From Cristatella mucedo (lineage: Eukaryota > Bryozoa > Phylactolaemata > Cristatellidae), in contig WPIO01000140.1 in the NCBI GenBank assembly GCA_009760855.2, forward strand, positions 887,501 through 949,500: 62,000 nt of DNA, in the 5' to 3' direction. The translations under genes were made by a program, and so were the position numbers. Below the pieces are notes generated by a model that worked only from the letters and a program-made list of their open reading frames with translations, searched no databases and was not told the DNA's origin. This document shows, one piece after another, positions 1 through 11,879 of the stretch. Within the stretch, counting starts at the first letter, position 1. Each line of letters begins with the position of its first letter.

Positions 1-3000
1 GAGAAGTAATCGTCCACACTTAGAACTCGTGAGATAAGCAAGCGTTGGTCTCCTCGACAACGTAAAGCATGCCCGGTAGGTTTATATCACAGCATCACAA
101 ATCGTCCTCACAGAAATAAGGAACCTCATTAGGCACTTAAAAGAGAATGAGGAGCCGTTGCTGCACTTGCAGTGCAGAAATCATCATTAGTAGGCTCGCG
201 ATGAGAGAAGACAGATTGTTTAGGGTCAGAGCAGAAGTTGGAAAGCATCAACAGTTCGCACAGTAGCAGTGTTGAAGCAAGTAACGACAGTCGCAGGCTC
301 CACAGTAGCTACGAAGAGCACAGCAATAGCGAGCCCGTCGCAAGTCGTATCGCACGTCAAGGCTAAAGTGCCAGAAGATAACTTCGCAGTATTAGCTGCC
401 TTGACAACGCTGTCGTGTACGATCGTATTTTCTGGCATCAGAAGTGGTACATTGGGCATCATGATTTTAAACAAACCGAGTTGCAACTACGGCCTGTGCT
501 TGTGCTATACCAGTCACCTGAACGCCGCTGACATCTTTGAAATTATCAGTACTAAGCTCAATATTACGCGTACTGTTAGCACGCTCAATTTCCAGCTTTT
601 TAGCAGTTGCAGCAGACTGCTGATAACTGTGACTTTATGGTACTTACTTCTTTCTGACTGCGACTTCGAACGCTGGCGTACCTCCGCCTTCAGCAAATCC
701 ATATTTTTGACAAATGTACGTCGAAATGCGGCTATATGCTGCTCAGCTGCCTGTATCGCCTCCCAATATCCACGGCGTAAGCATTTTTTCACAAGTCTCC
801 GCCGATTTGCCTAATTTTGGCCAAGCTCAGCGTCAAAAGCAGAATTTCTGTAGGGATTCTTTGCACTCTCGAATTTCGGCATCGGAGGCAGCTATTTCAT
901 CCTTCGAATGCTCAATAGTTCAATATTGCGTTCAGTTCATTATAAAAACACGCCAATAAAGAACTCAATCGTTAATGTTCAACTTCGAGCTAGGTTAAAA
1001 GCAATAGGCTAGCTCAAGACGGCAACTAAGAGTTCTCAGCAAGCCTGCATTCCGACTCACATTTCTTGTGCGCATATATTTTAAGAAAATTGATATATAT
1101 ATATATTCTGAATATTCTTTAGCGGCGTGTTGTTAAAAATATCTTTATCTTTGACGTGCGCAAGCAATCTCATATCTATTGCTGCGCATCCTGTCGACTT
1201 CAGTCCGAAGTTTGTCATTGTGAGGGTGAGTTCTCGCACTGCGCTTCACTTAAACGCTGCTATTTCTGCTCGAGCTTTCGCGTCAAATTGAGCAAGATAA
1301 TTCACTGTCTGTCGTTGTTATCCCTGGTTGTGATTTTAAGTTGAGCGTCGCTTAAAGATTAGCTTGCAAACGCGTACCTTGTAAAGAATGTGCGAGAAAG
1401 TAATATAGAACTCGGTTGCGGCTAACGTCTCGTGCTATAGCACGCTTGCTAATCCAGCAAAGCGTCTGCGGTTAGAGCATCTGTCGACATTGCCGGTTGA
1501 AAGTGCAGCGAGGCGAATACTTATCTTCAAATGCGTCTGTGCCAGAATGCGTTTACAATTACGCAATGGAATGCGCCCGAGACTCTATTTTTCCGCGAAG
1601 TTCGCGACTTTGATGCGAGCATCTTTCTCTGAGCCTCTTTAGTAGAGGTAGAAGTAGTAGCATTTGCAGCTTAGCGGTTAACTAACATGCAAAAGGGTAA
1701 ACAAGGTAGTTTCCTGTGCACGTGCGAATTTAAAATCCTCGAGGTATGAATTTAAAGTCCTTAAGGTATACCGTACATACGCAGTAGGTTTAGGTCGGCT
1801 GGAAAAGCAACTTTATTCGTGCGGAAGCAGACGAGGGTTACAGCGGCCGACACTGCCACGGGCCGTGGAACGCACAGAGCTTCCAGCAGTAGTAGTAATG
1901 GAACCCGCGAGCTGGGTTGCTAAATGTGAATTACCAAACCGTGGTACAAGTTTTCAAGTTGGTGCCCCACGGCTGAATATCGGCGAGAATTTCGCGCGAG
2001 TACTCGGTACTCGGTACTCGGAGACCGACCAGCGAGTGGCCGGAGAAGCACGCATTGCATCAATGTAATGTATCTCCGTCTGTAACTCCATAAAGTCATC
2101 AACGTACACCTGGCGCTGCTGCTGGCGGTGCGATGCTAGCATTCAAGAAATCGCTCATATCGTACGAACTAATTCGTGTGCAAGTGTATTTTCCGTAGTG
2201 CGAGCCCCCCCATATCTGTATAGCCAGGAGGCTGACAGATACGACAAAATACCATATAATGAACTAATATTAATTAAAGGTAGCAGACAATATAATAATT
2301 ATAATAAAATTATAGTTATAGTAATCTTACAGCTAAGTATTAATTATTTGGCTCTCGATTATTAAAATACGCCGTAATAATAATAGTAAGCCGTTCACGG
2401 TTTTAGCAACGCAGGAAACGCTAGTCTGGCTGAGAGCCCTTATCGAGATCAACTTGGTACGAAACTATGTTTTGGTTTGCTACGTTAAACTGAGCATAGT
2501 GTAATAACTTGATCGAGCTTGCATTGAAGCAGAATTGATGATTCGATGAATTGATAATTCGACTATTTCGATTTCGGCACGCAATTTGGACAAAGCAGGG
2601 CTGTGCGACGCGCTCCAGTCATCCTCTGCTCGTCGCTCCGGTCGCCTGACGCTGAGAGTGAGCCTCTTGCACTAATGCTAGTTGAAATAATAATTACAAT
2701 CTGATCTGCTAAAAATTCAATCATGTGAAAACAGTCCAGGATTTACAGTACACGTAAAGTGAACGTGTATCCTGGCACTTTGAAATTCCCTGCAAGAGAA
2801 CGTGTAATCAGGAGTTAATGAAATATGCAGTATCACGCTTGGGCCAGCATGCTAAAGCAGAAACTAAGTTTAAAGAGCACTGCAGTCATTAACCTAAAGG
2901 AACTTCTCTTGGAATTTAGAGCCGCTTGCGCAATCGTCCATGATAATTACGAGCTATAAACAGTTATCGTAGCGCTCGCTATTTATTATTCAGACTATTG

Positions 3001-3110
3001 ACTTTGCGATTTTGCATCCGATAGATAAAGGAGCTGACGAATCCTTTCGTGTTTTTGCAATTGGGTGAATTCTTTTTCACAAAAATCACCGCCAGGCTGA
3101 ATTTGCACTC
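1..3110. other. No gene supported
   Basis: Both strands are interrupted by stops and no splice-bounded conserved domain could be recognised. The stretch includes a short (TA)n at about 1091-1106, an 8-bp direct triplication around 1996-2023 (unit close to gtactcgg) and an AT-rich segment at 2220-2400. Minus-strand frames in 226-960 have a Lys/Glu/Ala-rich, coiled-coil-like flavour but need several frameshifts, so no gene is called. Confidence 0.5.
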
Positions 3111-3156
3111 TCTTTAGCGATCAAAGCTTCGATCTTTCTATTCTCAGGCAAAGTCG

Positions 3157-4473
3157 ATGGGACTTTTGGGCCACACTCTAGTCGCGCAGCGCAGCCGCCC
3201 CTGCAGCGACAGCAGCATCTACTGCAACGAAAGCTGCGGCAGCTGCTGCTGTCGTAGCGCAGGAAGAGAAGGCGAGAGAAGGGAGGCGAGCGCCGAGTGT
3301 AATGCCGCCTGCACAGCTTTGCTTTGCAGCCTCCCTCCCTTACGGAGCGACGGAGCGCCGGAAGCGACGAGGTACGGCAGCCGCGAGCAGGAGATGCCAC
3401 AACTGAACGACACTGCGAGGTGCAGCGCTCGCTTCTCGCCAGCTGCTGAGGAGGTGGAATACTTCTCGACAGGATACGGCTTGTGCTCTATGCACGACAG
3501 GTCGATGCTCCGACGGTGCACCTGGATGCCAGATGAACGCAAACCGCTGCGCATGAACCTGAACGAGGGCTACGCACTACGGTCACTACGGTCGCAGGGC
3601 CAGGCGCACGACTGCGCCGGCGACGCTGGTCAAACGTCTGACCTCGTGCCAGCAGCCAGTGGCCGCCATACGAGATATTTGTACGATTGCATCCGAGGGA
3701 GCAACAGGCTTAGATGCCGTCCGACGGATTTCGTTTGCTTGGGCAACGTGCTCGAGGCGATCGCGTGCTCCGTGTACGACCGGTTCCTTTCGCCGAGTCG
3801 GACAATAGCTGCTCAATTACTGGGCGGCTCAATCCACTTGTGTGAATTGAGGCCATGCTGCCATCCATGCCTTTTTAACGTTCCCACAGAAGCGTATAGG
3901 AAGCGAAAATTCAAGAGCTACATGTCGATTGGCCGTGACGACGGTGCATTCAGCAGTATCATCTGCAGAGAGCTGAATGAGCATTCGCTGCTGCTTTGTA
4001 CGGAAATCGATTGCTACGTTGGTGACGCAGATAAAACTGCCAGCGATCGCGACACGAGACACTACGTCCAGCTCAAGACTCACGAAAGCCTAAACGACAG
4101 TAATCAAACGCGGAGATTCGAGAGAAATACGCTAATGCGATGGTGGACGCGAGCTTATATTCTGGGCTTGTCGAAGACTATTTGCGGCTTCCACGACTTA
4201 GACGGCGTCGTGACTTCCATCCGCGGGTACGACACGGAGCATGTGAAATGCCAGGCTGAGAGGGGGCGTTACCCGTGGAGGCCGGAGGTCATGTTTAGTT
4301 TCCTTGACCGATTCCTGAAAGAGGCAAAGCTTATGGCGCACCAAGGGTCACTCGGGGAGGTCGTGCATGTGTTCCAGCTTCCAAATTCGGAATCCGACAG
4401 TATCTTATGTACGCAATTCCCAGCTAATATGCTTCCCCATCTTGCGCCAAGTCAGTTTCATTCTTCTTCTTAA
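3157..4473 (+). CDS. DXO/RAI1 (Dom3Z)-family protein, probable pseudoenzyme
   Basis: A single open frame of 438 codons with an in-frame TAG at 3115-3117. DXO/RAI1 proteins remove incomplete or NAD caps from RNA and degrade the 5' end. Family-like order is visible: EEVEYFSTG (about 98-106), MNLNEGY (133-139), RPTDFVC (188-194), LLLCTEID (278-285), VQLKTH (304-309), MRWWTRAYILG (327-337), ICGFHDLDGVV (342-352), and a C-terminal block PEVMFSFLDRFL (376-387) ending in VHVFQLP (403-409). The expected E-x-D pair is present (E283, D285). Other active-site positions look replaced: the E of the E-L-K motif is Q305, the W-R-G arginine site reads L-G-N (195-197), the motif II Glu reads K253, and the conserved Gln after W-W is R332. 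Residues 1-79 are Ser/Cys/Arg-rich without family similarity, so the true start may be Met80 at 3394, giving 359 residues. A 3' splice site at 3147 is also possible. Lack of introns fits a retrocopy. The family call is fairly sure; loss of catalysis is inference from remembered motifs. Confidence 0.72.
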   Translation: MGLLGHTLVAQRSRPCSDSSIYCNESCGSCCCRSAGREGERREASAECNAACTALLCSLPPLRSDGAPEATRYGSREQEMPQLNDTARCSARFSPAAEEVEYFSTGYGLCSMHDRSMLRRCTWMPDERKPLRMNLNEGYALRSLRSQGQAHDCAGDAGQTSDLVPAASGRHTRYLYDCIRGSNRLRCRPTDFVCLGNVLEAIACSVYDRFLSPSRTIAAQLLGGSIHLCELRPCCHPCLFNVPTEAYRKRKFKSYMSIGRDDGAFSSIICRELNEHSLLLCTEIDCYVGDADKTASDRDTRHYVQLKTHESLNDSNQTRRFERNTLMRWWTRAYILGLSKTICGFHDLDGVVTSIRGYDTEHVKCQAERGRYPWRPEVMFSFLDRFLKEAKLMAHQGSLGEVVHVFQLPNSESDSILCTQFPANMLPHLAPSQFHSSS

Positions 4474-7400
4474 ACTGCATGAGGACAGAAGCGTCGCGAT
4501 CGCGTCGTCGTTTGTGACGCGGTTATCGGCGTTCGTGTCAGCGTCCAAGCATGGCGCTACCCCTCGGAAATGTGTGGGCAGCAGGCCTAAAGTACTAGAT
4601 TGTATTGACGTCACTTTGTGTCGAATAAGTTTCTCTTTTATCGAAACCCGAGTTGTTCCGTTAATGGATTGCGAATCATTTTCGCGCAATTGTCATGTCG
4701 AGTTTGAAAAATAAGCATCTTCCGAACAGGCGTGTGCACATCGCTCTTGAAAAGTTAGCGACGCCGTTAACTTGCATTCATTCTCTTTGAGAACACGACT
4801 GTCGAGAGCGTCCGGTTTTCGCTGCCTAAGCGAACACAGAGGCAAATTTAAGAATACGGGCTCTGAACAAGGTCGCTGCACATCAACAAATTGATATTTC
4901 GTCACCGGAATGTCAGCGAAGCACAAGCAAGCCCTCTAGTGAAAGAGGCCAACATTGCGCTGATCCGAACAGATGTGCTGTGCTGGGCTGGGCTGTGCTA
5001 TGCTGTGCTGTGCCAGGAATGCCCAGGCAAGATTGCCGGTGCTTAAAAAACCCCGCCAAGACAGTAAGCGGAAATAGCTGAGAGGCAGTTAATTCTTGAG
5101 CATGCATTATAATGCCTTTATGCTACCGCACGGGTGATGAGTTTGTGGATTTAATGGCGTTTTCAACGTGACCGGAACTTTCTCTATAGGTCTGACGTTT
5201 TGATATAATAGTCACAGTTGCGGTCCTCTAGTTTTTCTAGTGTTGTTGTTGCGAGCAGCAGCTGGGAGACTCGGAGGAAGCTACTTAAGATCTCACGGTC
5301 TCGAGTTGACTCCTACCGAGTGACCACCAAGTTAGTGAATGAGACGATGACCTGGGGCAAAGGTTTTACTCATTGCGTCAATTGTGGTAGGGTAGCAACC
5401 AAACCATGAACAGGAAGCAGGAAGCAGCGCTTGATGGCCTTGATGGCCTTGATGTGTGATCCTTATGTGTCACGTAGATCAACTTCAAGAAGCGGAACGC
5501 GAGAATTCGAGTAAACGTGTCATTTTAGATTTGAAAGATTTGCTTTGATCTGTGTTGCAGATCCTGTTGTTGTCGATCCATACCGCAAGCCACGGCAATC
5601 CACCGCAATACATGGCAATGCACTGCAATGAAATGTAATCAATCAGTTTCCAACCAAAGGTGTTGATAAAAATCAACTTTTTAAAACAAATTTAATATTA
5701 ATATATCCTTTTAAGCAGGTAACATATGAGTTATTAGTCGTACTAAATCCCCTAAGGACATGCAAATTGATCCGCTCTTCTTACCGGCCGCATTAGCCTA
5801 GAACTGCGGTAGGACGAAATGAGCGATGTCTTTTAAGGAGCTGCAAGACTCGAACATGCGGTGTTCGTACACGCGGTTTCCTGTGGGTGGCAAAGGTTTT
5901 GGACCCGGGATTGAAGGGATACGTGGCCAGACGTAATCTTGCAGGAGACAGTCATCCGGAGACAGGCTCGAGGGACGCATGGAAGGCCCTTCAAAGGCCC
6001 TTTCTCAGCGGCAGTTCGATTAAAAAAAGTGGAAACCTCCCGATGCCAGGCCAGCGGGTGGTCGGCTCATTGTTTTTATTCAGATATGAGGCAATAGCAG
6101 AAGCATAAATACAGCTGTTGCCTTATCTAAGATTGAAGCTAGTCTGCATAACCTTCGACAATTCACCACTTTCTTAATAGAATTACGACAGCATGAACAC
6201 CGATTTACTAGTTTTGGGCACGTGCATTTCAAGAAAATGCAATAGCTAACCTTGAATTTAATGAATATATTATTAAAATTTGGAATTTTATTTAGCATCC
6301 GAGAATTTGAGCTGTCTCACGATTTCTAGGTTTTAATTGGTTCCACGGACTGGGTGCTCAGAAACCTTTAGGGGGCAGTGTATGCTATTAGGCAGTCATT
6401 TAGTTGTAGAGCAGTTAGGCTGATTTGAGCTACACTTTGAATTGTGTGGGAGTAAATGCGCCCTGTTGGTAGTGTTTAACGCCTAGTTCATGTCAGTGTG
6501 TGAGGCTACGGTTAGAGCCAGAGTGAGGTTGTTGTTGCAGCCAGAGTGAGGCAACGGTTCGTGCCAGAGCGAGGCTTCGGTTGGTGCCGCTGCTCAGAAA
6601 CTTACGGCAGCTGCTGCCGCCGCAGCCACAGAAGCCACCAACTCAGCTTGGCAGTGAGCTCTGCCAACTTTAAGCTGCGAAAAAACTCGTAACCCACAAA
6701 AAACTCATATCTGCTTAGGCAAGGATGCCACAATCCAGATGGTCCAAGCAACTAGGACATCCCTTGTAGACTCTACCAACTCACCGAAAGCATGTCTTTC
6801 GTCTGGTGTAATCTTACACTTGCAGATTGACTGAAAACGTTCGAAAACAGGTATATCTGTCACGAACTACGAAATTGTGTGTCGCCACCGCTTGCAGGGA
6901 TCGATAAACTATCGCTTATTTCAGAAAAATAATTTACGAACTTTTTTGTCGTGAATCGAAGATGACGCGTCGGGATTACAACTCGCGAGAGGAGAAGTTT
7001 GCTTTAGACACAAAAACGAGAAGTTATAGATAAGTTATGAAAACCTGCAGCTTGTGACATGGACAGCCAGTCCTATCCATCATCGTGCAGCAGCAGTGTG
7101 CGAAATTTAGCATCGCTGCTCCTACTTCTCGACGCAAACTTTTTAAAGCCATCGTTTCACGCTCTGGGCTCAGAGAAGGTTGATGAATTTTTAACATTTG
7201 ACAAGACTTCTTCCAGAATCTCTGGTGGAACATCTGTTGCCGATCGACGCCGGGGTGAAAAACGTCGCGTCACGATGACCCGGAAGCTGTTTCTTTCTTT
7301 TCCCAATCAGCCAAGCACTATTTGTCGATAAGCACTGGAATAGCTCCGTCTGCGCACAATACGCCAGGAAATGTCTTTCGCACGCAGTTTCTCTTAGCGA

Positions 7401-8480
7401 AAAATTGTCCCCAAAGTCCGAAACACTTCGCGACATGTGAGGGCGATATTTATGGATCCTCTGCCTCCCCCACGAAGGCCATCATGGACTCTCCAAGGAG
7501 TCCATGGAGTCCAGGCTTCGCATCCATGATCCAGGCCATCGCGAGAGGCCAAGTGTCACACGTGGTAAATACAAGCTATAAATTGGCTGTAAACTGAGTT
7601 GCTCGCCGCTTGCTCTGCGGGCTATTGACGCTGCGATCTAGGATCCGATAGATTGAAGATGGCTACATCTTTTCGTATTTCTACAAGTGGTGCGGGCGCT
7701 CTTGTGCAATGCACTTTATTATAACCTTATAGTCCGGGAAAATACCTCGATGAACTGGAATACACCGCAGATTCGCTTGAAATATGCTCTACTCCCCTCT
7801 GTTTTACCCCTTTATGTGTACCTTTGAAAGTGCACTCACATCATGAGCGTCTTCGTTTTTGGGACAATGCACTATTGCTGCCGTGTTTCTTTACCTTCAG
7901 GATATGTGCATGTATTGGTGCTGCACCTACAAGTTGCTAGCCGCTCACTGGAGGCTCATGGCTGCGCCTTCAGTGAGGACGGAACAGTTACGAACCGAAA
8001 GCCATGGTTTGGCCCAAGGACGCTAGTGCAGAGGTCGCTCCAGCTGCTATAAATAAAGCCACGGGCCGGCAAGACAATAATCGACAGCAGTTTTACACCA
8101 ATCAGCGGCAGATTCGCTTCGAGAACTTGCAATAATAGCGCCATGTTGAACAGAACTACAGGTCAGTCAGTGCGCTCGTGAGCACTCACTGGCTGTAAAC
8201 GTCAGTGCTATCTTACGTCTTACGCCCCTCTACAGTTGCCATATCAACAGTGATAGTCTTTCAAGTCGCGACATGTCTCGAGGACAAGTTTTGTTAAACT
8301 TAATATTTGGGGCGGTGATGATAAACTAACCACAGCAATTAAGGTTGAAAAAGTGCTCACAGAGTAGAACATCATCATTCAATGAAAATGTTGAAGCAAG
8401 TAAGTTGAGGCAGAGAATAGAGGTGTCCCAGCTGGAAAGCTATGCAGAACCGTGCCAAAAGGGATAACAAACACGAACAA
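4474..8480. other. Intergenic, no gene supported
   Basis: Only short frames occur, without recognisable domains. It contains a GCTGT-rich low-complexity tract at about 4976-5016, a doubled gatggcctt near 5430-5450, a 23-bp minisatellite at 6500-6591 and an AATAAA at about 8051 with no identifiable gene upstream. Confidence 0.5.
6500..6591. repeat. 23-bp minisatellite, four units
   Basis: Four consecutive 23-bp units begin gtgagg, gtgagg, gtgagg and gcgagg and carry the shared core g..gccaga at their ends. They are degenerate, so the array is old or under no constraint. Confidence 0.7.
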
Positions 8481-8579
8481 AAGATTAATTACACGTCAAG
8501 ATGCAATGGCTTATATGACTACTAATTCGGCCATTTACGAGACATTAGGTACATACATACATTTACGAGACATATACTT

Positions 8580-8714
<135 letters not shown>

Positions 8715-8715
8715 A

Positions 8716-9600
8716 CCCGAACTGCCTCACATTACAGTATTTCAGTCAGAGTGAGCATACCCTGATGTGCGGATGCCGGCTGCATTCTGACTTCGGACAT
8801 CATAAGCTCTTGATGTACTTACATTTCAGTGGAGGTGACTTCGATTGCTTGGAAAGATATCCGGTTGACGTATTACCAAAATGGCTGGTGAATGATTCCC
8901 CGACGCCTTCGAATGGAGCGGCGTAGTGGTAGGCGGCGTATTTTACCTCAACTGATAACCGTGCAGTGAAGCAACTGGCGTACAAGGTACCTCCTCAGCA
9001 GGAAGATTGCCAAGGATGGATGACTCAGAAGATCAGAGCGTTCAGAGATTTTCCCACTTTGCCCACTGAACACTGTCGTCATTGTGGTCTGAGTATATGC
9101 AGGCCGGTACCGCTCCTTCCTTAAACAGCTGTCGGGAGCATCACCGGTGGTGCATAGCTGTGGTCCGTCCGCCTGTGGTGTGGTTTGGACAGGCCGGTAA
9201 CCACAGTCAGACGGTGGACTCACCATCGGGGTCGGCCAAAACACAGCCGTGGGCGAGGAGGGGGAGAGAGGGGCGAGTGAAGTCGTGCTCCCTCTGCTCT
9301 GTAGTAGAATAAACTGTTGGTGTTGGTTCTGTGCTGGCGTTCTTCGTGCAAGGCGTTCTTCGTGCAAGGCGCATCGAAGCACAGTCATTGTTGCCTTAGC
9401 CGATTGGACGAACCTTTCCATCTGGCCGTTGCTCCGAGGATACCGCCAGGGCTACAGCTGGCAATCCGGACACCCGGCCCCGAAGTTATGTGTCCAAGCT
9501 CCTCGGCTTAACGAGCTGTGGGCTATTGTGACTCATCAATCCCCTGTTTCGTTTTAGCGACTCCGTCGGTGGCACGTGCATTAGTGTCAGGCGCTTCGCT
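8716..9600 (-). mobile_element. Ty3/gypsy-type LTR retrotransposon fragment with decayed integrase
   Basis: On the minus strand the frame at about 9392-9470 carries the integrase signature N-G-Q-x-E-R-F-V-Q, which holds the third catalytic Glu of the DDE core. A Ser-Glu-Glu-Leu-like and ASCSP segment lies just upstream in another frame. The part below 9083 continues the same element and is matched by the repeat at 35390-35840. Frameshifts and stops are frequent and neither flanking LTR of this element is seen. A solo LTR of another element interrupts it. The superfamily call rests on this short motif block, so Ty3/gypsy is likelier than proven. Confidence 0.55.
9083..9383 (+). mobile_element. 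Solo LTR inserted in the integrase fragment
   Basis: The 301-bp insert begins TGTGGTCT, ends AAGCACA and is flanked by the 5-bp direct repeat gtcat (9078-9082 and 9384-9388). The related repeat at 35.7 kb has the uninterrupted site with one gtcat at 35745-35749. TG...CA ends, a 5-bp duplication and an internal AATAAA at 9308-9313 followed by GT-rich sequence are what an LTR should have. A 16-bp tandem duplication (gcgttcttcgtgcaag) lies near its 3' end. No internal coding region is present, so it is a solo LTR left by recombination. Confidence 0.75.
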
Positions 9601-10137
9601 AATTACAGCAGAAGCCGCAGGCGAACACAACAAGATGCTGGAGCATGCAAGAAGCATTTCGAAGACTTGTACGACATTCTCCAGGCACACCCGGACTTGG
9701 ATAAGCGACTCGCCTAGCGTAACGGTCGACGGTCGGTCAACAAATAGTCGCTTCCGTACGGTGTGAAATCGCTTTACTAATGGCTTCTAGTAAAGGGAAT
9801 TTCCGGACTTCCTGCACCATTGCGGCCACACGTGCGCCGGTCTCTCGATATTTGACACATGCTGTAGGCTGCAACAAAGGCCTCCGTAACGTTAACGTAG
9901 TGAGCAGTAGCAGTAGCAGAAGCAGTAGCTAAGCAGGCAGACCGAGTTTTGGCAAGCTTGATATTCTCGACGCCAAGAGTAAGCATTCACGCAGGCGACA
10001 GTGCAAAGCCTGCTTGAAAAATGGCTAAGGGTAATATTAATTTTTATAACGATCTAAGAGAACTTAATCTTTGTTCAGACGATTAATATATGCCACGGGG
10101 CTCGAGCTTAGGACCTCGATCGTAAATTTACGGACAG
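9601..10137. other. No gene supported
   Basis: Short frames only. Nothing recognisable between the integrase fragment and the next LINE tail. Confidence 0.5.
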
Positions 10138-11026
10138 CGAATAATAATAATGCACTCGATAAAGCGCCCTCAGAGAACTCAATCTCTTTCTAGGCGCTTT
10201 ACATTTGCTGCAAAGGGAAATGCGATTAAATGGTGAGTAACATCGGGCTTAATAAACAAACAACATGAATAACATGGTTAGGGGTGACATGCACAGGGTC
10301 AGCATGCAAGTGTCGTTAGTGGCAGCATGCACATGTCAGCACGCATAAGCACATGAAGGACGAATCGCAGGGACCCACTAAGTAAGTGTGTTTTAAGTTC
10401 TTTTTAAATGTGGTCAAGTCAGGGGATGTTCTGACGCAAGTCGGAAAGGATTTCAAGGCTTTGCGAGAGTACAAACTAAATGCACGATCTACAAAATATT
10501 TGTGGTTTGTACGAGGTATTGGTAAACTGTTGGATTCCGAAAAGCGGGTGGTACGATGCTTAGCCTGATGGGGGAGTATATCTGAGAGATACCCCGGAGC
10601 CAAAGAATGAAGTGACCTAAAATTGAGCGACAAAACCTTGAAGTCAATCCGGTGCTTGACTGGTAGCGAGTGCTGGTCGGCGAGAAGTGGTGTGATGTGG
10701 TAACTGCGACGCTCACGACAGACACGCCAAGCTGCAGAGTTTTTAGCCAGCTGCAATCGACAGATCGCACATGCCGGTAGGCCAGCAAGCAGTGAGTTGC
10801 AGAAGTCGAGACGGGATGTCGCGAATGTATGGACTAACTTGGACGTGGTATCCTTATCTAAACAATTCCAAATTTTAGCAATGTTATTTAGCTGAAAGTA
10901 GGCAGATTTGACTGTGGAGCTGATGTGGTCGTCTAAACAGAGGTCGCTTTGGAACATGACACCTAGATTTCAAGCTAATTCAACAGCAGATATGCTGGCA
11001 GAGCCAATTTTGAGCGGCAGCCTTTC
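10138..11026 (-). mobile_element. LINE-A (L2/CR1-like) 3' fragment
   Basis: Read on the minus strand it ends in the family's 3' hairpin (aaagcgcc/ggcgcttt arms) and a short ATT-type tail. Before that is the C-terminal part of the reverse-transcriptase [43 protein letters not shown], and a C-terminal F..RAFS.Y block. It is 5'-truncated near 11026 and carries frameshifts. Confidence 0.85.
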
Positions 11027-11514
11027 AAATAAAGCAAGCTCTTTAGCCAAATCCCAACAGCGGAATTTTGTGACTCCGACCGTAGATTATTTCTTATCTA
11101 GTTCAAATAACTGTTTGATGACGAGCCACCATTGAACATTAATAGAACCTTCTTGGTGTGTTCTGGTTAGGTAATTGGCGCTCTTTATATGTATGTGTTC
11201 CCGTTAGGGTAACTACTCTACTACTGCCGACTATGGCTCGTCCTTTTCAGTGGTTCTGAGCTGCTACTTCCATGCTACGCACTACCTTAACAACTCTCCT
11301 GACTCTGCTATGCTTCCCACTTTCTCTTTGTTTCGCGAGACGAAGTCTGTTGGCTACCGAATGCATACCAAAAGCCGCTTAGGCTGTGAGTGGCCTATAC
11401 ACAACTCTCCTGCGTAACACCCACATGGTCTTTATGACTTTGTGGATTTCCAGACGCAGGTACATTACATACATTACGTTGCATTACACAAATACCGCAT
11501 GTTGAAGGTGACAG

Positions 11515-11738
11515 GTGTTCTCTGTCGCTCACTTTTAGGTCACTTCATTCTTTGGCTCCAGCCTATCTCTCAGATCTACTCCCCCACCAGGCCAAGCATC
11601 GTACCAACCGCTTTTCGGAATGCAATAGTTTACCAAAACCTCGTACAAACCACAAATCCTTTGGAGACAATGCCTACAGAAATTGAGTTATCTGATGATG
11701 CTATGTCAAATTTGCTATTATTATTAGTATTATTATCA
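11515..11738 (+). mobile_element. LINE-A C-terminal scrap
   Basis: Matches the family's last ORF part (tcacttttaggt...ttcattctttggctccagcc... through caaatcctttggagac) and then jumps to the terminal tga/ATT-rich end. Internally deleted. Shared with 38113-38338, so it predates the duplication. Confidence 0.7.
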
Positions 11739-11879
11739 TACGGCTGCCATAAGCCAGTGTTTCAACTTAGCCACCACCTCCCAAGTCCATTGAGCCAAGA
11801 AGTGAGGAGACTTACACAAATACCGCATGTTGAAGGTGACCGCGTATCATATTGCAAGTATTAAAATGTGGAATCATTT

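Noticed and set aside
8948-9421. Minus-strand frame of 157 codons
   Set aside because: It reads from integrase remnant through the solo LTR and back, so it is a chance fusion by nesting and not a gene.
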